Under the pieces are notes generated by a model. The model saw only the letters and a program-made list of their open reading frames with translations. It ran no database searches and had not been told where the DNA came from. 64,000 nucleotides of DNA from SCGC-AG-212-J23 sp035649175 (GTDB taxonomy: Bacteria; Pseudomonadota; Gammaproteobacteria; Burkholderiales; SG8-39): the NCBI GenBank assembly GCA_035649175.1, contig DASRKB010000011.1, positions 26,032-90,031 on the forward strand. The letters run 5' to 3'. Each line of letters starts with the position of its first letter. The stretch's first letter is position 1. Positions 51,144 through 60,291 of this stretch are shown here, in pieces. The position numbers and the translations under genes were made by a program.

Positions 51144-51581
51144 ATGGACCCGGGCTTCATCGCAACGCTGGCGCTCGCCTGGCTCGGCATCTGCGCGCTG
51201 CTCTCCCTGCTCTCGGGCTGGCATGCTCTCGCACGCCGCTTCAGCAGCGACGCGCCGGTCGGCGGGCAGGGCGAGCGCTGCCGGGCCACTGCGATGGGCT
51301 GGCGCGGCCTGCCGATGAGCTACGGTGGCACGGTGCGCGTGGCGCTCGACGCCCACGCGTTCGGCCTCTCGGTCTTCTTTCCACTCCGGTTCCTGCATCC
51401 GCCGCTCGTCATTCCCTGGGCCGAGGTGGAGCACTGCGAGCGCACCCCTCTGTGGTTTCGCAAGTACGTCGCTTTCTACGTGAAGGGGCACGGCCGCGGA
51501 CTGCTCTTCCATGAGAGCGTCGGCGAGCCGATGCGGGAAGCGTGGAGCAGGGCGAATCCGGCTAGGATGGGCGGCGCATGA
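51144..51581 (+). CDS. Small membrane-anchored protein, unknown function
   Basis: The 145-residue protein has one N-terminal membrane helix (FIATLALAWLGICALLSLLS). It is followed by a cytoplasmic or periplasmic beta-rich domain with VRVALDAHAFGLSVFFPLRF and IPWAEVEHCERTPLWFRKYV, which resembles a PH-like or DUF-type domain. It overlaps the histidine kinase by ATGA, so it may be a partner of that kinase. Confidence 0.7.
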   Translation: MDPGFIATLALAWLGICALLSLLSGWHALARRFSSDAPVGGQGERCRATAMGWRGLPMSYGGTVRVALDAHAFGLSVFFPLRFLHPPLVIPWAEVEHCERTPLWFRKYVAFYVKGHGRGLLFHESVGEPMREAWSRANPARMGGA

Positions 51582-54142
51582 GATCGCTCAACCGCCACGT
51601 GCTGCTCGTCGTGCTGAGCGCGCTCGTGCCGCTGCTCGCGGTGGCCGTCGCGCTTGCCTTTCTGCTCGTCGAGCGCGAGCGCGAGGCGACTGAGGGCGAG
51701 CTGCGCGTGGGCGCGCAGCGCCTCGCGCAGGCGGTCGACGCCGAGCTGCAGCGCTCGTTTGCCGCGCTCCATGCGCTTTCGCGGAGCGACGCCCTGCAGC
51801 GCGGCGATCTCAAGTCCTTCTACGATGAGGCAAGCGAGGTGCGCGCCGCGCTCGGCCTGTGGGACAACCTGCTGCTGCTCTCGCCTTCCGCGGAGCACCT
51901 GCTGAACCTGATGCGCCCTTACGGCACGCGGCTGCCGGCGGTGCCCCAGCCCGAGGGCACGCTCGAAGCGGCGCGCACGATGAAGCCCTACGTCTCGAAC
52001 GCGCTGCGCGGCCGCGTGGAGACCGATTGGCTGATGTACATCGCCTACCCGGTGGTTCAGGAGGGCAAGGTGACGCATGTCATCGGCGCGACGATGAACT
52101 ACCGCTATTGGTCAAAGTGGCTGGGCGAGCGCACCTCGCCCGGGCGCATCGCGGCGATCATCGATCGCGACTACCGCTTCATCGCGCGCACCGAGGAGGG
52201 AGAGCGCCTGGCCGGCCAGCTGGTGCAGCCTTGGTACCGGGAAGCGCTCGCCGCAAGCCCCGCCGGACTCGTGCGGGGGCGCGGCGCGCTGGCTGCCGAC
52301 GTGGTGAGCGCCTTCGACCGCTCGGCGCTCTCAGGCTGGCACATCAATGTCCTCACCTCGGGCGCCGCGGTCGATGCACCGATGCTGCGCACGGCCCTCG
52401 CCGTATCGCTCGCGGTGCTCGCCGCCCTCGCCGTCGCCATCGCCCTGACGCTCTCGCGCGTGTCGGTGCTGACGCGCGGCATCCGGGCGCTGCAGGAGGC
52501 GCTCGAGGCACTGAAGGATGCGCGCCGGCTGCCGGCGCTCGCGAGTCCGGTGAAGGAGGTCCAGGCCGCGATGGACGCGGCGCAGGCGACCGCGGAGGAG
52601 CTCGCGACACGCGCCGAGCGCCTGGAGCGCGATATGGCCGCGCGCCAGGAAGCCGAGGCGCGACTGCGCGAGAGCGAGGAGAAATTCCGCACCATCTCGC
52701 ACGCCGCGCCGGCGATCGTGTGGGTCACTGACGACAAGGGCATCGTGTTCATCAACCGGCGCTGGACGGAGCTCACCGGGCAAAGCCAGGAAGAGGCGCA
52801 GGGGCAGGGCTGGACCCGTGCGGTGCACCCCGACGATAGCGAGCGCCTGCGGCCCTATCGCGAGCGCTGCCGGCGCACCGGCGAGCCCTATGAGGGTGAG
52901 ATCCGCTACCGGGCGAAGGAGGGCGCCTATCGCTGGCACGCGTTCCGCGCGCTGCCCTCGGAGGCCGGGCGCCTCGACCAGTGGTTCGGGGTGAGCGTCG
53001 ACATCCACGACGCGTGGGACGCGCGCCAGGCGCTGGAGGAAGCCGACCGGCGCAAGGACGAGTTCCTCGCCACGCTCGCCCACGAGCTGCGCAACCCCCT
53101 TGCGCCGATCCGCAACGCGCTGCAGCTCTTGCAGCTGCGCCCCGCCGAGGACCCCACCATGCGCGCGGCGCAGGAGATCCTCGAGCGGCAGGTCACGCAC
53201 ATGGTGCGGCTCATCGACGACCTGCTCGACGTGAGCCGCATCACGCGGGGCAAGCTCGAGCTGCGCCGCGAGCCGGTCGAGCTCTCGCGCATCGTCGAGC
53301 AGGCGATCGAGACCTCGCGGCCGCACATCGCGCAGCAGCTCACGGTCGCGCTGCCCAGCGACCCCGTGCGCCTCGACGCGGACCCGGTGCGCCTCGCGCA
53401 GGTGCTGGCGAACCTGCTCAACAATGCCGCCAAGTTCACGCCGAGATCGGGCCGCATCGACCTCACGGCGGCGCTCGAGGGCGGCACCGTCGTGATCCGC
53501 GTGCGCGACAACGGCGTGGGCATCGCGCCGGAGCAGCTGCCGAATCTGTTCCGCATCTTCTCGCAGGCGGAACCGGCGCTCGAGCGCTCGAAGGGCGGTC
53601 TGGGCATCGGCCTGTCGCTCGCGCGCTCGCTCGTCGAGCTGCACGACGGCGCCATCGAGGCGAGGAGCGAGGGCCCCGGCAAGGGCGCCGAGTTCATCGT
53701 GCGTCTGCCGGTGCTTGCGCTTCCCGACCCGGCGGCGCTGCCGCCGCAGCCGCCCCGTCCCGCCTACTCGGGCGCCGTGCGGCGCGTGCTGGTCGTGGAC
53801 GACGTGCCGGACAATGTGGATTCGCTCGCCGCACTTCTGCGGAACGACGGCAACATCGTGGAGACCGCCGCCGACGGGCTCGAGGCGGTGGCGAAGGCCG
53901 AGCGCTTCAAGCCCGACCTGATCCTGCTCGACCTGGGGCTCCCCAACCTGAACGGCTTCGAGGCCTGCCAGCTCATCCGGCGCAAGCCGTGGGGCAAGGG
54001 CATCGTCATCGTCGCGCTCACCGGCTGGGGCCAGGACGAGGACCGCCGGCGCAGCCTCGGCGCGGGCTTCGACGCGCACCTCGTGAAGCCGGTGCCCTAC
54101 GGGGCGCTGCGCGAGGTGCTCGCTTCGCCGCTCATGGGATAG
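51578..54142 (+). CDS. Hybrid sensor histidine kinase / response regulator
   Basis: The 854-residue protein has an N-terminal membrane helix, a periplasmic sensor domain (about 35-270, Cache-like, with MYIAYPVVQEGKVTHVIGAT), and a second helix near 270-295. A PAS domain (about 365-480) has ITDDKGIVFINRRWTELTGQ-like sequence. The HisKA box DEFLATLAHELRNPLAPIRN has His502, and the HATPase domain has NLLNNAAKFT, IRVRDNGVGI and GLGIGLSLARSLVELHDG. The C-terminal receiver (about 730-854) has phosphoacceptor Asp785 in LILLDLGLPNL. No DNA-binding output is present, so signalling goes to another regulator. Confidence 0.93.
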   Translation: MRSLNRHVLLVVLSALVPLLAVAVALAFLLVEREREATEGELRVGAQRLAQAVDAELQRSFAALHALSRSDALQRGDLKSFYDEASEVRAALGLWDNLLLLSPSAEHLLNLMRPYGTRLPAVPQPEGTLEAARTMKPYVSNALRGRVETDWLMYIAYPVVQEGKVTHVIGATMNYRYWSKWLGERTSPGRIAAIIDRDYRFIARTEEGERLAGQLVQPWYREALAASPAGLVRGRGALAADVVSAFDRSALSGWHINVLTSGAAVDAPMLRTALAVSLAVLAALAVAIALTLSRVSVLTRGIRALQEALEALKDARRLPALASPVKEVQAAMDAAQATAEELATRAERLERDMAARQEAEARLRESEEKFRTISHAAPAIVWVTDDKGIVFINRRWTELTGQSQEEAQGQGWTRAVHPDDSERLRPYRERCRRTGEPYEGEIRYRAKEGAYRWHAFRALPSEAGRLDQWFGVSVDIHDAWDARQALEEADRRKDEFLATLAHELRNPLAPIRNALQLLQLRPAEDPTMRAAQEILERQVTHMVRLIDDLLDVSRITRGKLELRREPVELSRIVEQAIETSRPHIAQQLTVALPSDPVRLDADPVRLAQVLANLLNNAAKFTPRSGRIDLTAALEGGTVVIRVRDNGVGIAPEQLPNLFRIFSQAEPALERSKGGLGIGLSLARSLVELHDGAIEARSEGPGKGAEFIVRLPVLALPDPAALPPQPPRPAYSGAVRRVLVVDDVPDNVDSLAALLRNDGNIVETAADGLEAVAKAERFKPDLILLDLGLPNLNGFEACQLIRRKPWGKGIVIVALTGWGQDEDRRRSLGAGFDAHLVKPVPYGALREVLASPLMG

Positions 54143-54143
54143 C

Positions 54144-54842
54144 TCACTTGAGCGTTGCGGCGATCCGGCGGATTTCGTCCGGAGAGCGCTCGCCGGCGAG
54201 CTCGGTGCCGGGCATGAGGTACCTGCCCAGCGCGAGGCCGCCGACGAGGACGGGCTCGAAGCCGATGTCGCGGATGAGCGCCGAGGCCACCTTCGCCGCG
54301 CCGGCGTCGTCGCCCGCGATCGGCATGCCGACGCGGCCCGGCTCCTGGTGCACCTGGCCCATGCGGGAGGCGCCCACGGCGTTGAAGGCGCGCACAAGGC
54401 GCGCCCCGGGAAGGAGCTCTGCCGAGGCGAGGCCGGCGCCCTTCTTGCGCGCCCAGTCCGCGATCTCGCCGTCGCGCCCCGGGAACGGGTTGCACGTGTC
54501 GATGACTACCTTGCCCTTGATGAGGTCGCCGAGCTCCTTGCCTACGTCAGGCAGCGCGCGGTAGGGCACCGACACGAGCAGCACCTCGCCGAACGCCGCC
54601 GCGTCCCGCGGCGTGCCCGCGCGCGAGCCATGCCCGACCTGCGCGGCGAGCGCCTTGTCGTTCTCCAGGGTGCGCGAGGAGAACATCACCTGGTGGCCCT
54701 TCCTCGCCCAGACCGTGCCGAGCGTGCCGCCGACGCGGCCCGAGCCGATGATGCCGATACGGGTTTTGTCGGCGGAAAGGACCGGCAAAGGGATCGAGAC
54801 GATGGTTGCCGCGAGGAGTTTCAGAGCGTAACGGCGTTTCAT
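54144..54842 (-). CDS. Exported NADP oxidoreductase, F420-dependent reductase-like
   Basis: The 232-residue protein starts with a signal (KRRYALKLLAATIVSIPLPVL) and then a Rossmann domain IGIIGSGRVGGTLGTVWARKGHQVMFSSR of the NADPH-dependent F420 reductase-like family. It continues with VLLVSVPYRALPDVGKEL and VIDTCNPFPGRDGE. The RR-containing leader suggests Tat export, which would allow a folded cofactor-loaded protein. It overlaps the degenerate aldo/keto reductase by ATGA and is last in that minus-strand operon. Confidence 0.82.
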   Translation of the reverse strand: MKRRYALKLLAATIVSIPLPVLSADKTRIGIIGSGRVGGTLGTVWARKGHQVMFSSRTLENDKALAAQVGHGSRAGTPRDAAAFGEVLLVSVPYRALPDVGKELGDLIKGKVVIDTCNPFPGRDGEIADWARKKGAGLASAELLPGARLVRAFNAVGASRMGQVHQEPGRVGMPIAGDDAGAAKVASALIRDIGFEPVLVGGLALGRYLMPGTELAGERSPDEIRRIAATLK

Positions 54843-55689
54843 GGCAGGGACTCCACGAAATCGATCATGCGCTTGCGCATCGCGGCGTCCGGCAGCCGGC
54901 CGGTCGCCGCGCCCATGTTGTCGGCCATGTTCGCCGGCCGGCTCGTGGCGGGCGTAATGGCGGTGACCGCGGGGTGGCTCGCCACGAACTTCAGGAAGAA
55001 CTGCGCCCAGGAGTTCGCGCCGAGCTCGCGCGCCCAGTCGGGAAGCGGGCGGCCCTTGACCCGCGCCCACAGGCGCGTACGGCCGAAGGGCGCGTAGACG
55101 AGGACGCCGATGCCCTTTTCCTGCGCGAGCGGCAGGATGGCCTTCTCGGCATGGCGCTCGTCGATGGCATAGTCGGTGCCGATGAAGTCGATCGGCTGCT
55201 CGCGCATCGTCTTCAGGAGATCGTCGTACTGCCGCTCGAAGGTCGTGGTCACCCCAATGTAGCGAACGCGCTTCTGCTCCTTGTATTCCCGCAGGATCGG
55301 CAGCTGAGTGCGCACGTCCCCCATGTTGTGCACCTGCACGAGGTCGATCGCGGGCTTGCCGATGCGCCGGAAGGAGGTCTCGAGCTGTCGGCGCGCGGCC
55401 TCGGGGTCGGCAGTGCCGAAGCGGCGCCGTAGGCGGGCGCGGTGTCGAACACTCTGCCGCCCAGCGACACCAGGCGCTCGAGCACCGCGCGCAGCGCGGC
55501 GATGTCGTCGGTGCGCGCGACCTGCGCGAACGTGGCCGAGCTGCCCAGGCCGATGATCGGCACGCGCTCGCCGGTCGACGGAATCGCGCGGCTGATGGGC
55601 TCGTCCGCGCCGAGCGCCAGCCGAGGCTGCAGCGCGAGCAGCGCACCGGCGCTCGCCATCCGAGCGACCCATTCTCGGCGTGTCGTCAT
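54839..55689 (-). pseudogene. Tat-exported aldo/keto reductase with frameshift and internal deletion
   Basis: The gene starts at ATG 55689 with a Tat leader (MTTRREWVARMASAGALLAL) and a proper aldo/keto reductase N-terminus (VPIIGLGSSATFAQV, RVFDTAPAYG with catalytic Asp and Tyr). That frame then becomes nonsense near 55432. The rest of the barrel continues in the frame ending at 54839: DPEAARRQLETSFRRIGKPA, IDLVQVHNMGD with the catalytic histidine region, and FVASHPAVTAITPATSRPAN. About 30 residues (including the usual lysine strand) are missing at the junction. It overlaps both neighbours by ATGA, so the operon order is intact. Confidence 0.82.
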
Positions 55690-56936
55690 GCGTTTCTACG
55701 CTGAGCGTAGCCCAGCCACAGCCCGAGCGCCATCCATGCCGCGGCGAGCGGCACGGCGAAGGCGGCGAGCGCCGCAAGGCCCATGCCCAGGCGCCCGAGC
55801 AGCCCCTCGGTCTGCGCCCCCACCACGTCGCCCGCGCGGTAGACGAACGTATCGATGAATGCCTTGGCCTTGTAGCGCTCCGCGCGCGAGACCACGGTGA
55901 AGAGCGTCTCGCGCGCCGGGCGCATGATGCCGCGCTGCACGGCGCGGAACGTGGCCTCGAAGGCGACCAGGACCGCGAGCGAGCCGACCATCGCCAATCC
56001 GAGGAAGCCGAGCGCCGCCGTGACCGGCAGCAGCGCGAGCGTCACCGCGACGCCCAGCCGCTTCATGAGCTGGCCGGTGACCGCAGCCTGCAGCACGAGC
56101 GTGGCCACCTGCGTGATCATGTCGATGCGAGCGAACGTCGTGGTGCGCTGGTCGATATCCGTGCCGAGCGCCGCCACCATTTGCAGCCGCGTGAAGTAGA
56201 GGAAGGTCGCCATCACCGCGAGGATGAGGACGTACGCGCAGATGCCGAGCAGGTAGGGCGAACCGGATACCGCCTTGAAGCCCTCCCAGGCGCTGCCGCC
56301 GATCACCGATGGCTCGGCCTTCTCATGTGTCTCGGGATTGAAGGTCGTGAACCACCAAGCGAGGACCAGCGCGAGCACCAGAAAAGCCGCGGCGACGAGC
56401 AGCAGCGCGGGCGTGCCGAGCGGCTTCGCCAGGACGCTCGCGAGCCACGGCCCGAAGATTGCGCCCAGCGTGCCGCCCACGGCGATGGCGCCGAAGAGGC
56501 GCTTCGATTGCTCGAGGGAAAAGCGGTCCGCCATCAGCGCCCAGAAGAGCATCGTGGCAAAGAGATTGAACACGCTGAACCAGACGTAGAACACCTGGCC
56601 CGAGCGCTCGCCCACCGCGGCCGGCGCGAGCGCGAGCAGCGCGTAGAAGGCGACCAGTCCCAGGGCGAAGAAGAGGTAGGTCGCCGCCACGAACGTGATC
56701 CGGCGGAAGCGGCTCACCAGCCAGCCGAACACCGGGTTGACCGCAAGCGTGACGAGCACCGTGGCGAGGAAGAGCCAGCGCACCGCCTCGATGCCGCGCT
56801 GCATGCCGAGCGCCTCGCGCGCCGGTCTCACCACCATCAGCGCACTGAGGATGCAGAAGAAGAAGAGCGCCGCGACGAGCGCTCCGGCCGCCTCCTCGCG
56901 CCGTACGTTCCCGAAACGCTGCAGGAGGGCGCTCAT
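55686..56936 (-). CDS. NTP/NDP-exchange-like MFS transporter
   Basis: The 416-residue polytopic protein has about twelve helices. The ALVAALFFFCILSALMVVRPAREALGM start, the segment FYVWFSVFNLFATMLFWALM and the FRAVQRGIMRPARETLFTVV motif match the MFS group related to ATP:ADP carrier proteins. The ATG at 56936 was chosen because upstream frame sequence is antisense to PPK2. It diverges from PPK2 by 37 bp and heads the operon with the aldo/keto reductase and F420-like genes. Confidence 0.85.
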   Translation of the reverse strand: MSALLQRFGNVRREEAAGALVAALFFFCILSALMVVRPAREALGMQRGIEAVRWLFLATVLVTLAVNPVFGWLVSRFRRITFVAATYLFFALGLVAFYALLALAPAAVGERSGQVFYVWFSVFNLFATMLFWALMADRFSLEQSKRLFGAIAVGGTLGAIFGPWLASVLAKPLGTPALLLVAAAFLVLALVLAWWFTTFNPETHEKAEPSVIGGSAWEGFKAVSGSPYLLGICAYVLILAVMATFLYFTRLQMVAALGTDIDQRTTTFARIDMITQVATLVLQAAVTGQLMKRLGVAVTLALLPVTAALGFLGLAMVGSLAVLVAFEATFRAVQRGIMRPARETLFTVVSRAERYKAKAFIDTFVYRAGDVVGAQTEGLLGRLGMGLAALAAFAVPLAAAWMALGLWLGYAQRRNA

Positions 56937-56973
56937 GTTGGGCCGCCCGGCGATACTATCCAATCCGGCGACC

Positions 56974-57810
56974 ATGCCCAAGACCGTCTTCGACAGTCCT
57001 CGCAGCAGGGTGCGCCTCGACCCGCTTCCGGCCGACCCGCCTCGGGGCATGACGCGGGAGAAGGCCGAGCGGCGCTTCGCGGTCCTTGGCGAGGCGCTCT
57101 TCCAGCTCCAGGATGCGATGTATGGCGCCAAGGTGCACGCGGTGCTCGTCGTGCTCCAGGGCCGCGACGGCGCCGGAAAGGACGGCACCATCAAGCACGT
57201 CGTCGGCTGCCTCAACCCGCGCGGGGTCATCGTGACCTCCTTCGGTGTGCCGACCGAGGAAGAGCGCCAGCACGACTTCCTCTGGCGCGTGCATCGCCAC
57301 GCGCCGCGCCTGGGGGAGTTCTCGATCTTCAACCGCTCGCACTACGAGGACGTGCTGCCGGTGCGCGTGCATCGACTCGTGCCGAAGAAGCTCTGGCAGG
57401 CGCGTTACGAGCACATCCGCGACTTCGAACAGCTCCTCGCCGAGCACGGCACCATCGTTCTCAAGTACTTCCTGCACATCACGAAGGCAGAGCAGAAAAG
57501 GCGCCTGCTCGAGCGAGAGGGCGACCCGCAGGCGGCGTGGAAGCTGAACGCCGGCGACTGGAAGGAGCGCGAGCACTGGGGCGCCTACACGCGCGCCTAC
57601 GAGGACGCGATCTCGAAGACCGCGGCGAAGCACGCGCCCTGGATCGTCGTGCCGGCGAACCGGAAGTGGTACCGCAACCTCGTGGTCGCCGAGTCCATCT
57701 ACGAGGCGCTGCGCGAGCATCGCAAGGGCTGGCGGGCGAGGCTCGAGCAGATGAGCCGGGAGCGTCGCGCGGCGCTCGAAGCCTGGCGTGCGCGGCGGCC
57801 GAAGCGCTGA
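56974..57810 (+). CDS. ppk2: Polyphosphate kinase 2 (PPK2) family
   Basis: The 278-residue enzyme has the family Walker A VVLQGRDGAGKDGTIKHVVG, the lid region HDFLWRVHRHAPRLGEFSIFNRSHYEDVLPVRV and Walker B in TIVLKYFLHITKAEQKRRLL. The C-terminus ends ANRKWYRNLVVAESIYEALR. It transfers phosphate between polyphosphate and nucleotides. The adjacent NTP/NDP-like carrier may be incidental. It is coupled to the next gene by TGATG. Confidence 0.93.
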   Translation: MPKTVFDSPRSRVRLDPLPADPPRGMTREKAERRFAVLGEALFQLQDAMYGAKVHAVLVVLQGRDGAGKDGTIKHVVGCLNPRGVIVTSFGVPTEEERQHDFLWRVHRHAPRLGEFSIFNRSHYEDVLPVRVHRLVPKKLWQARYEHIRDFEQLLAEHGTIVLKYFLHITKAEQKRRLLEREGDPQAAWKLNAGDWKEREHWGAYTRAYEDAISKTAAKHAPWIVVPANRKWYRNLVVAESIYEALREHRKGWRARLEQMSRERRAALEAWRARRPKR

Positions 57811-58196
57811 TGGGCGAGAATGGCGGCATGCGAGCCGCGCTCGGGTGCCTTTGCCTTGTGCTCGTGTCCTGGGCCGCCATGGGGCAGGTGAAGCCCGTGC
57901 CGCCGGCGATGCGCTACAACGTCGTCTCGGAAATGACGTTCCTGCTGGAGCGCTGCGGGGAGCTGACGAGCGAGCGGCGCGCGTGGTTGGACAACGTGCG
58001 CGGCCACGCGGCGCGCGCCATGCAATGGGATGAGGCGAAGCTTGCCATGCACGACGCGGAACTCGCGGCGGAGTTCCGCATCCGCTACCCGTCGGTCGAG
58101 AAGGTGCGCTGCGAGGAGCTTGCCCGCAACATCGACCACGAGCGGGCGGTCACCATCAAGGTGCCGCTCTCCCTGGCACCGCCCTCCCGCGCCTAG
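57810..58196 (+). CDS. Small exported protein, unknown function
   Basis: The 128-residue frame overlaps the PPK2 stop (TGATG). The likely signal begins at the second ATG (57828): MRAALGCLCLVLVSWAAMG. The mature part is mostly helical, with cysteines in LERCGELTSERRAW and KVRCEELARNIDHE. It is probably periplasmic. The end overlaps the MsrB gene by 4 bp. No family is recognised. Confidence 0.65.
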   Translation: MGENGGMRAALGCLCLVLVSWAAMGQVKPVPPAMRYNVVSEMTFLLERCGELTSERRAWLDNVRGHAARAMQWDEAKLAMHDAELAAEFRIRYPSVEKVRCEELARNIDHERAVTIKVPLSLAPPSRA

Positions 58197-58738
58197 GCTT
58201 TGCCGCCCTCGCGAGGAATGAACTTGAGCGCCACCCCGTTGTTGCACCAGCGCTGGCCGGTGGGCGGCGGGCCGTCGTCGAAGAGATGCCCGTGATGCCC
58301 GCCGCAGCGCGCGCAGTGGTACTCGGTGCGCGGGTAGATCAAAAAGAAGTCTTTCTTCGTCTCGAACACGCCCGGGATGGTGGTGAAGAAGGACGGCCAC
58401 CCCGTACCCGACTCGAACTTCATTTCGGAGGTGAAGAGCGGCAGCCCGCAGCCCAGGCAAGCGTAGATCCCGGCGCGCTTCTCGTTGTTGAGCGGGCTCG
58501 TGCCGGCGCGCTCGGTGCCTTCGTTGCGCAGCACGTGGTAGGAGGGCTGGGGAAGGCGCTTTTTCCACTCGTCGTCCGAGAGCTTGAGCGGCTCGGTGGG
58601 CGAGGGAACGCTCATGCCCGCGGGAAGAAAGCTCTTCCAGTTCTGCTGCAGCGCCGCGACGTCCTTCATGTTGCGCGGCCTGGCGTGAGCGAGGAGCGGC
58701 AGCGCGGCGGTCGCGAAGACGAATGTGCGTCGGTCCAT
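58193..58738 (-). CDS. msrB: Exported methionine-R-sulfoxide reductase MsrB
   Basis: The 181-residue enzyme has a twin-arginine-like leader (MDRRTFVFATAALPLLAHA). A complete MsrB domain follows: LSDDEWKKRLPQPSYHVLRN, zinc cysteines in YACLGCGLPLF and YHCARCGGHHGHLF, the substrate strand SGTGWPSFF, and the catalytic cysteine in QRWCNNGVALKF. Export would make it a periplasmic repair enzyme for oxidised methionine in envelope proteins, perhaps of the exported oxidoreductases nearby. Confidence 0.92.
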   Translation of the reverse strand: MDRRTFVFATAALPLLAHARPRNMKDVAALQQNWKSFLPAGMSVPSPTEPLKLSDDEWKKRLPQPSYHVLRNEGTERAGTSPLNNEKRAGIYACLGCGLPLFTSEMKFESGTGWPSFFTTIPGVFETKKDFFLIYPRTEYHCARCGGHHGHLFDDGPPPTGQRWCNNGVALKFIPREGGKA

Positions 58739-58831
58739 GGAGATGTCCTCATCGAATGTCCCTTTGTCGGCGCGGGCCGCGGAAACTAACATGCCCGCCA
58801 TGCCGGAACGACCCTCCGCCATGGTATCGCG

Positions 58832-59881
58832 ATGAGCCGGATGCCGGTCGTCGTCATCGGCGCCGGGGTGATCGGCAGGACGCACATCGACCGCGCGCTG
58901 CGCCACGGCGAGGTGTCGCTCGCCGGCATCGCCGACCCGGCGCCCGGCGCGCGCGTCCTCGCCGAGGCCGCGGGCGTGGCCTGGGACGCGGATTTCGAGG
59001 CGCTGCTCGGCAGGGTAAAGCCCGCCGCGGCGGTGGTGGCGACGCCCAACGCTACGCACGCCGAGATCGCGGTGCGCTGCATCGGGCGCGGCGTGGCGCC
59101 GCTCGTAGAGAAGCCGATCGCGCACGACCTCGCCGGCGCGCGTCGTATCCGCGACGCCGGCGCCGCGAGCGGCGTTCCGGTGCTCGTCGGTCACCAGCGC
59201 CGCCACAACCGGGCCGCGCGCCGGGCCCGGAAGATCATCGCCGCGGGCGAGCTCGGCCGCCCGGTGTGCGCCACCGTGCTCGCCACCTGGCTCAAGCCCG
59301 ACGCCTACTTCGAGGCGAGCTGGCGGCGCGAGCCCGGCGGCGGGCCGATCCTCATCAACCTGATCCACGACCTCGACCTTATGCGCTTCCTCTTCGGGGA
59401 GATCGACTCGGTCCAGGCGTTCGTCTCAAGCGCGGTGCGCGGGCACGCGGTCGAGGACAGCGCGGCCGTGATCGCCCGCTTCGCGAACGGGGCGCTCGCT
59501 ACCTTCACCGTCTCGGACACCGCGACCGCGCCCTGGAACTACGATCTCGCCTCGGGAGAAGCCGAGCGCTTTCCGCGCCAGGACGTCGACGCCTATTTCG
59601 TTTCCGGCACCGAGGGCTCGCTCACGCTGCCGCGCCTGGAGCGCTGGAGCTACCGCGAGCGCCGCGGCTGGGAGGATCCCATCGTGCGCGAGCGCGCGGC
59701 GCTGCACGCGGCTTGCCCCTACGCGGAGCAGCTGCGGCATTTGCGCGCGCTCGTCGAGGGCCGGGAGGCGCCCGTCTGCTCGGCCGACGACGCGCTCGGC
59801 ACGCTGGCGGCGGCGATGGCGGTGCACGAGGCGGCGCGCAGCGGCCGCCCGGTATCGCCTCAGCGGAACTCGATGCGGTAG
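58832..59881 (+). CDS. Gfo/Idh/MocA-family oxidoreductase
   Basis: The 349-residue enzyme has an N-terminal Rossmann domain (MPVVVIGAGVIGRTHIDRAL), VVATPNATHAEIA, the conserved EKPIAHDLAGARRI with the catalytic lysine, and GGPILINLIHDLDLMRFLFG, where the histidine-aspartate pair acts. The C-terminal 20 bp read into the tail of a convergent GntR remnant. The sugar or inositol substrate is unknown. Confidence 0.9.
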   Translation: MSRMPVVVIGAGVIGRTHIDRALRHGEVSLAGIADPAPGARVLAEAAGVAWDADFEALLGRVKPAAAVVATPNATHAEIAVRCIGRGVAPLVEKPIAHDLAGARRIRDAGAASGVPVLVGHQRRHNRAARRARKIIAAGELGRPVCATVLATWLKPDAYFEASWRREPGGGPILINLIHDLDLMRFLFGEIDSVQAFVSSAVRGHAVEDSAAVIARFANGALATFTVSDTATAPWNYDLASGEAERFPRQDVDAYFVSGTEGSLTLPRLERWSYRERRGWEDPIVRERAALHAACPYAEQLRHLRALVEGREAPVCSADDALGTLAAAMAVHEAARSGRPVSPQRNSMR

Positions 59882-59895
59882 CGGAAAATGTCTCG
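59860..59895 (-). pseudogene. Last 11 codons of a second GntR gene
   Basis: On the minus strand this stretch reads RDIFRYRIEFR and stop. It is almost identical to the end of the GntR regulator 432 bp away (GDIFRYRTEFR and stop). The plus-strand sequence of 59860-59892 matches 60292-60324 at 28 of 33 bases. Upstream of it no GntR sequence continues, so the rest of that copy is gone. Confidence 0.7.
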
Positions 59896-59911
59896 AGACC
59901 AGGAGGAGCGC

Positions 59912-60280
59912 ATGGCCAGGTTCGACAAGCGAGGAAATCCGGTTGCGTTCGGCTCGGGGCAGGCGATCGACGCGCTGGATCGCGCATGCGATCTGCTGCA
60001 CGCCTATCAGGCCGATCCCTTGGCCGAAGTCGACAGGATCATCGCCGAGCATCCGGACTTCGCCATGGCGCATGCCTTTCGCGCCGGCGCGCTGGCGACG
60101 GCGACCGACAAGGCCTTCGAGCCGGATCTGGCGAAGAGCGTGGAAGCGGCCGAGCGCCTCGGCGACCGCGAGCTTGCCGATACGTTCGTCGCCGAGCGCT
60201 TGTCCTGGAAACCGCAGAGCCCTGTCAACCGCGCTTGGGCGGCGCGCGCCGGCCGCCTGGCGCCAAGACCGGCGGCGTAG
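59912..60280 (+). pseudogene. TTC38-like TPR protein, internally deleted
   Basis: The 122-residue frame starts at ATG 59912 behind a GGAGGAG site. It has the beginning of the TTC38/tetratricopeptide-38-like family (RFDKRGNPVAFGSGQAIDAL, AYQADPLAEVDRIIAEHPDF, TATDKAFEPDLAKSVEAAE). It then joins directly to what looks like the family's C-terminal end (GDRELADTFVAERLSWKPQS, PVNRAWAARAG). Members are usually about 430-460 residues, so about 300 residues are missing in frame. Confidence 0.65.
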
Positions 60281-60291
60281 CGCACCGCGGC

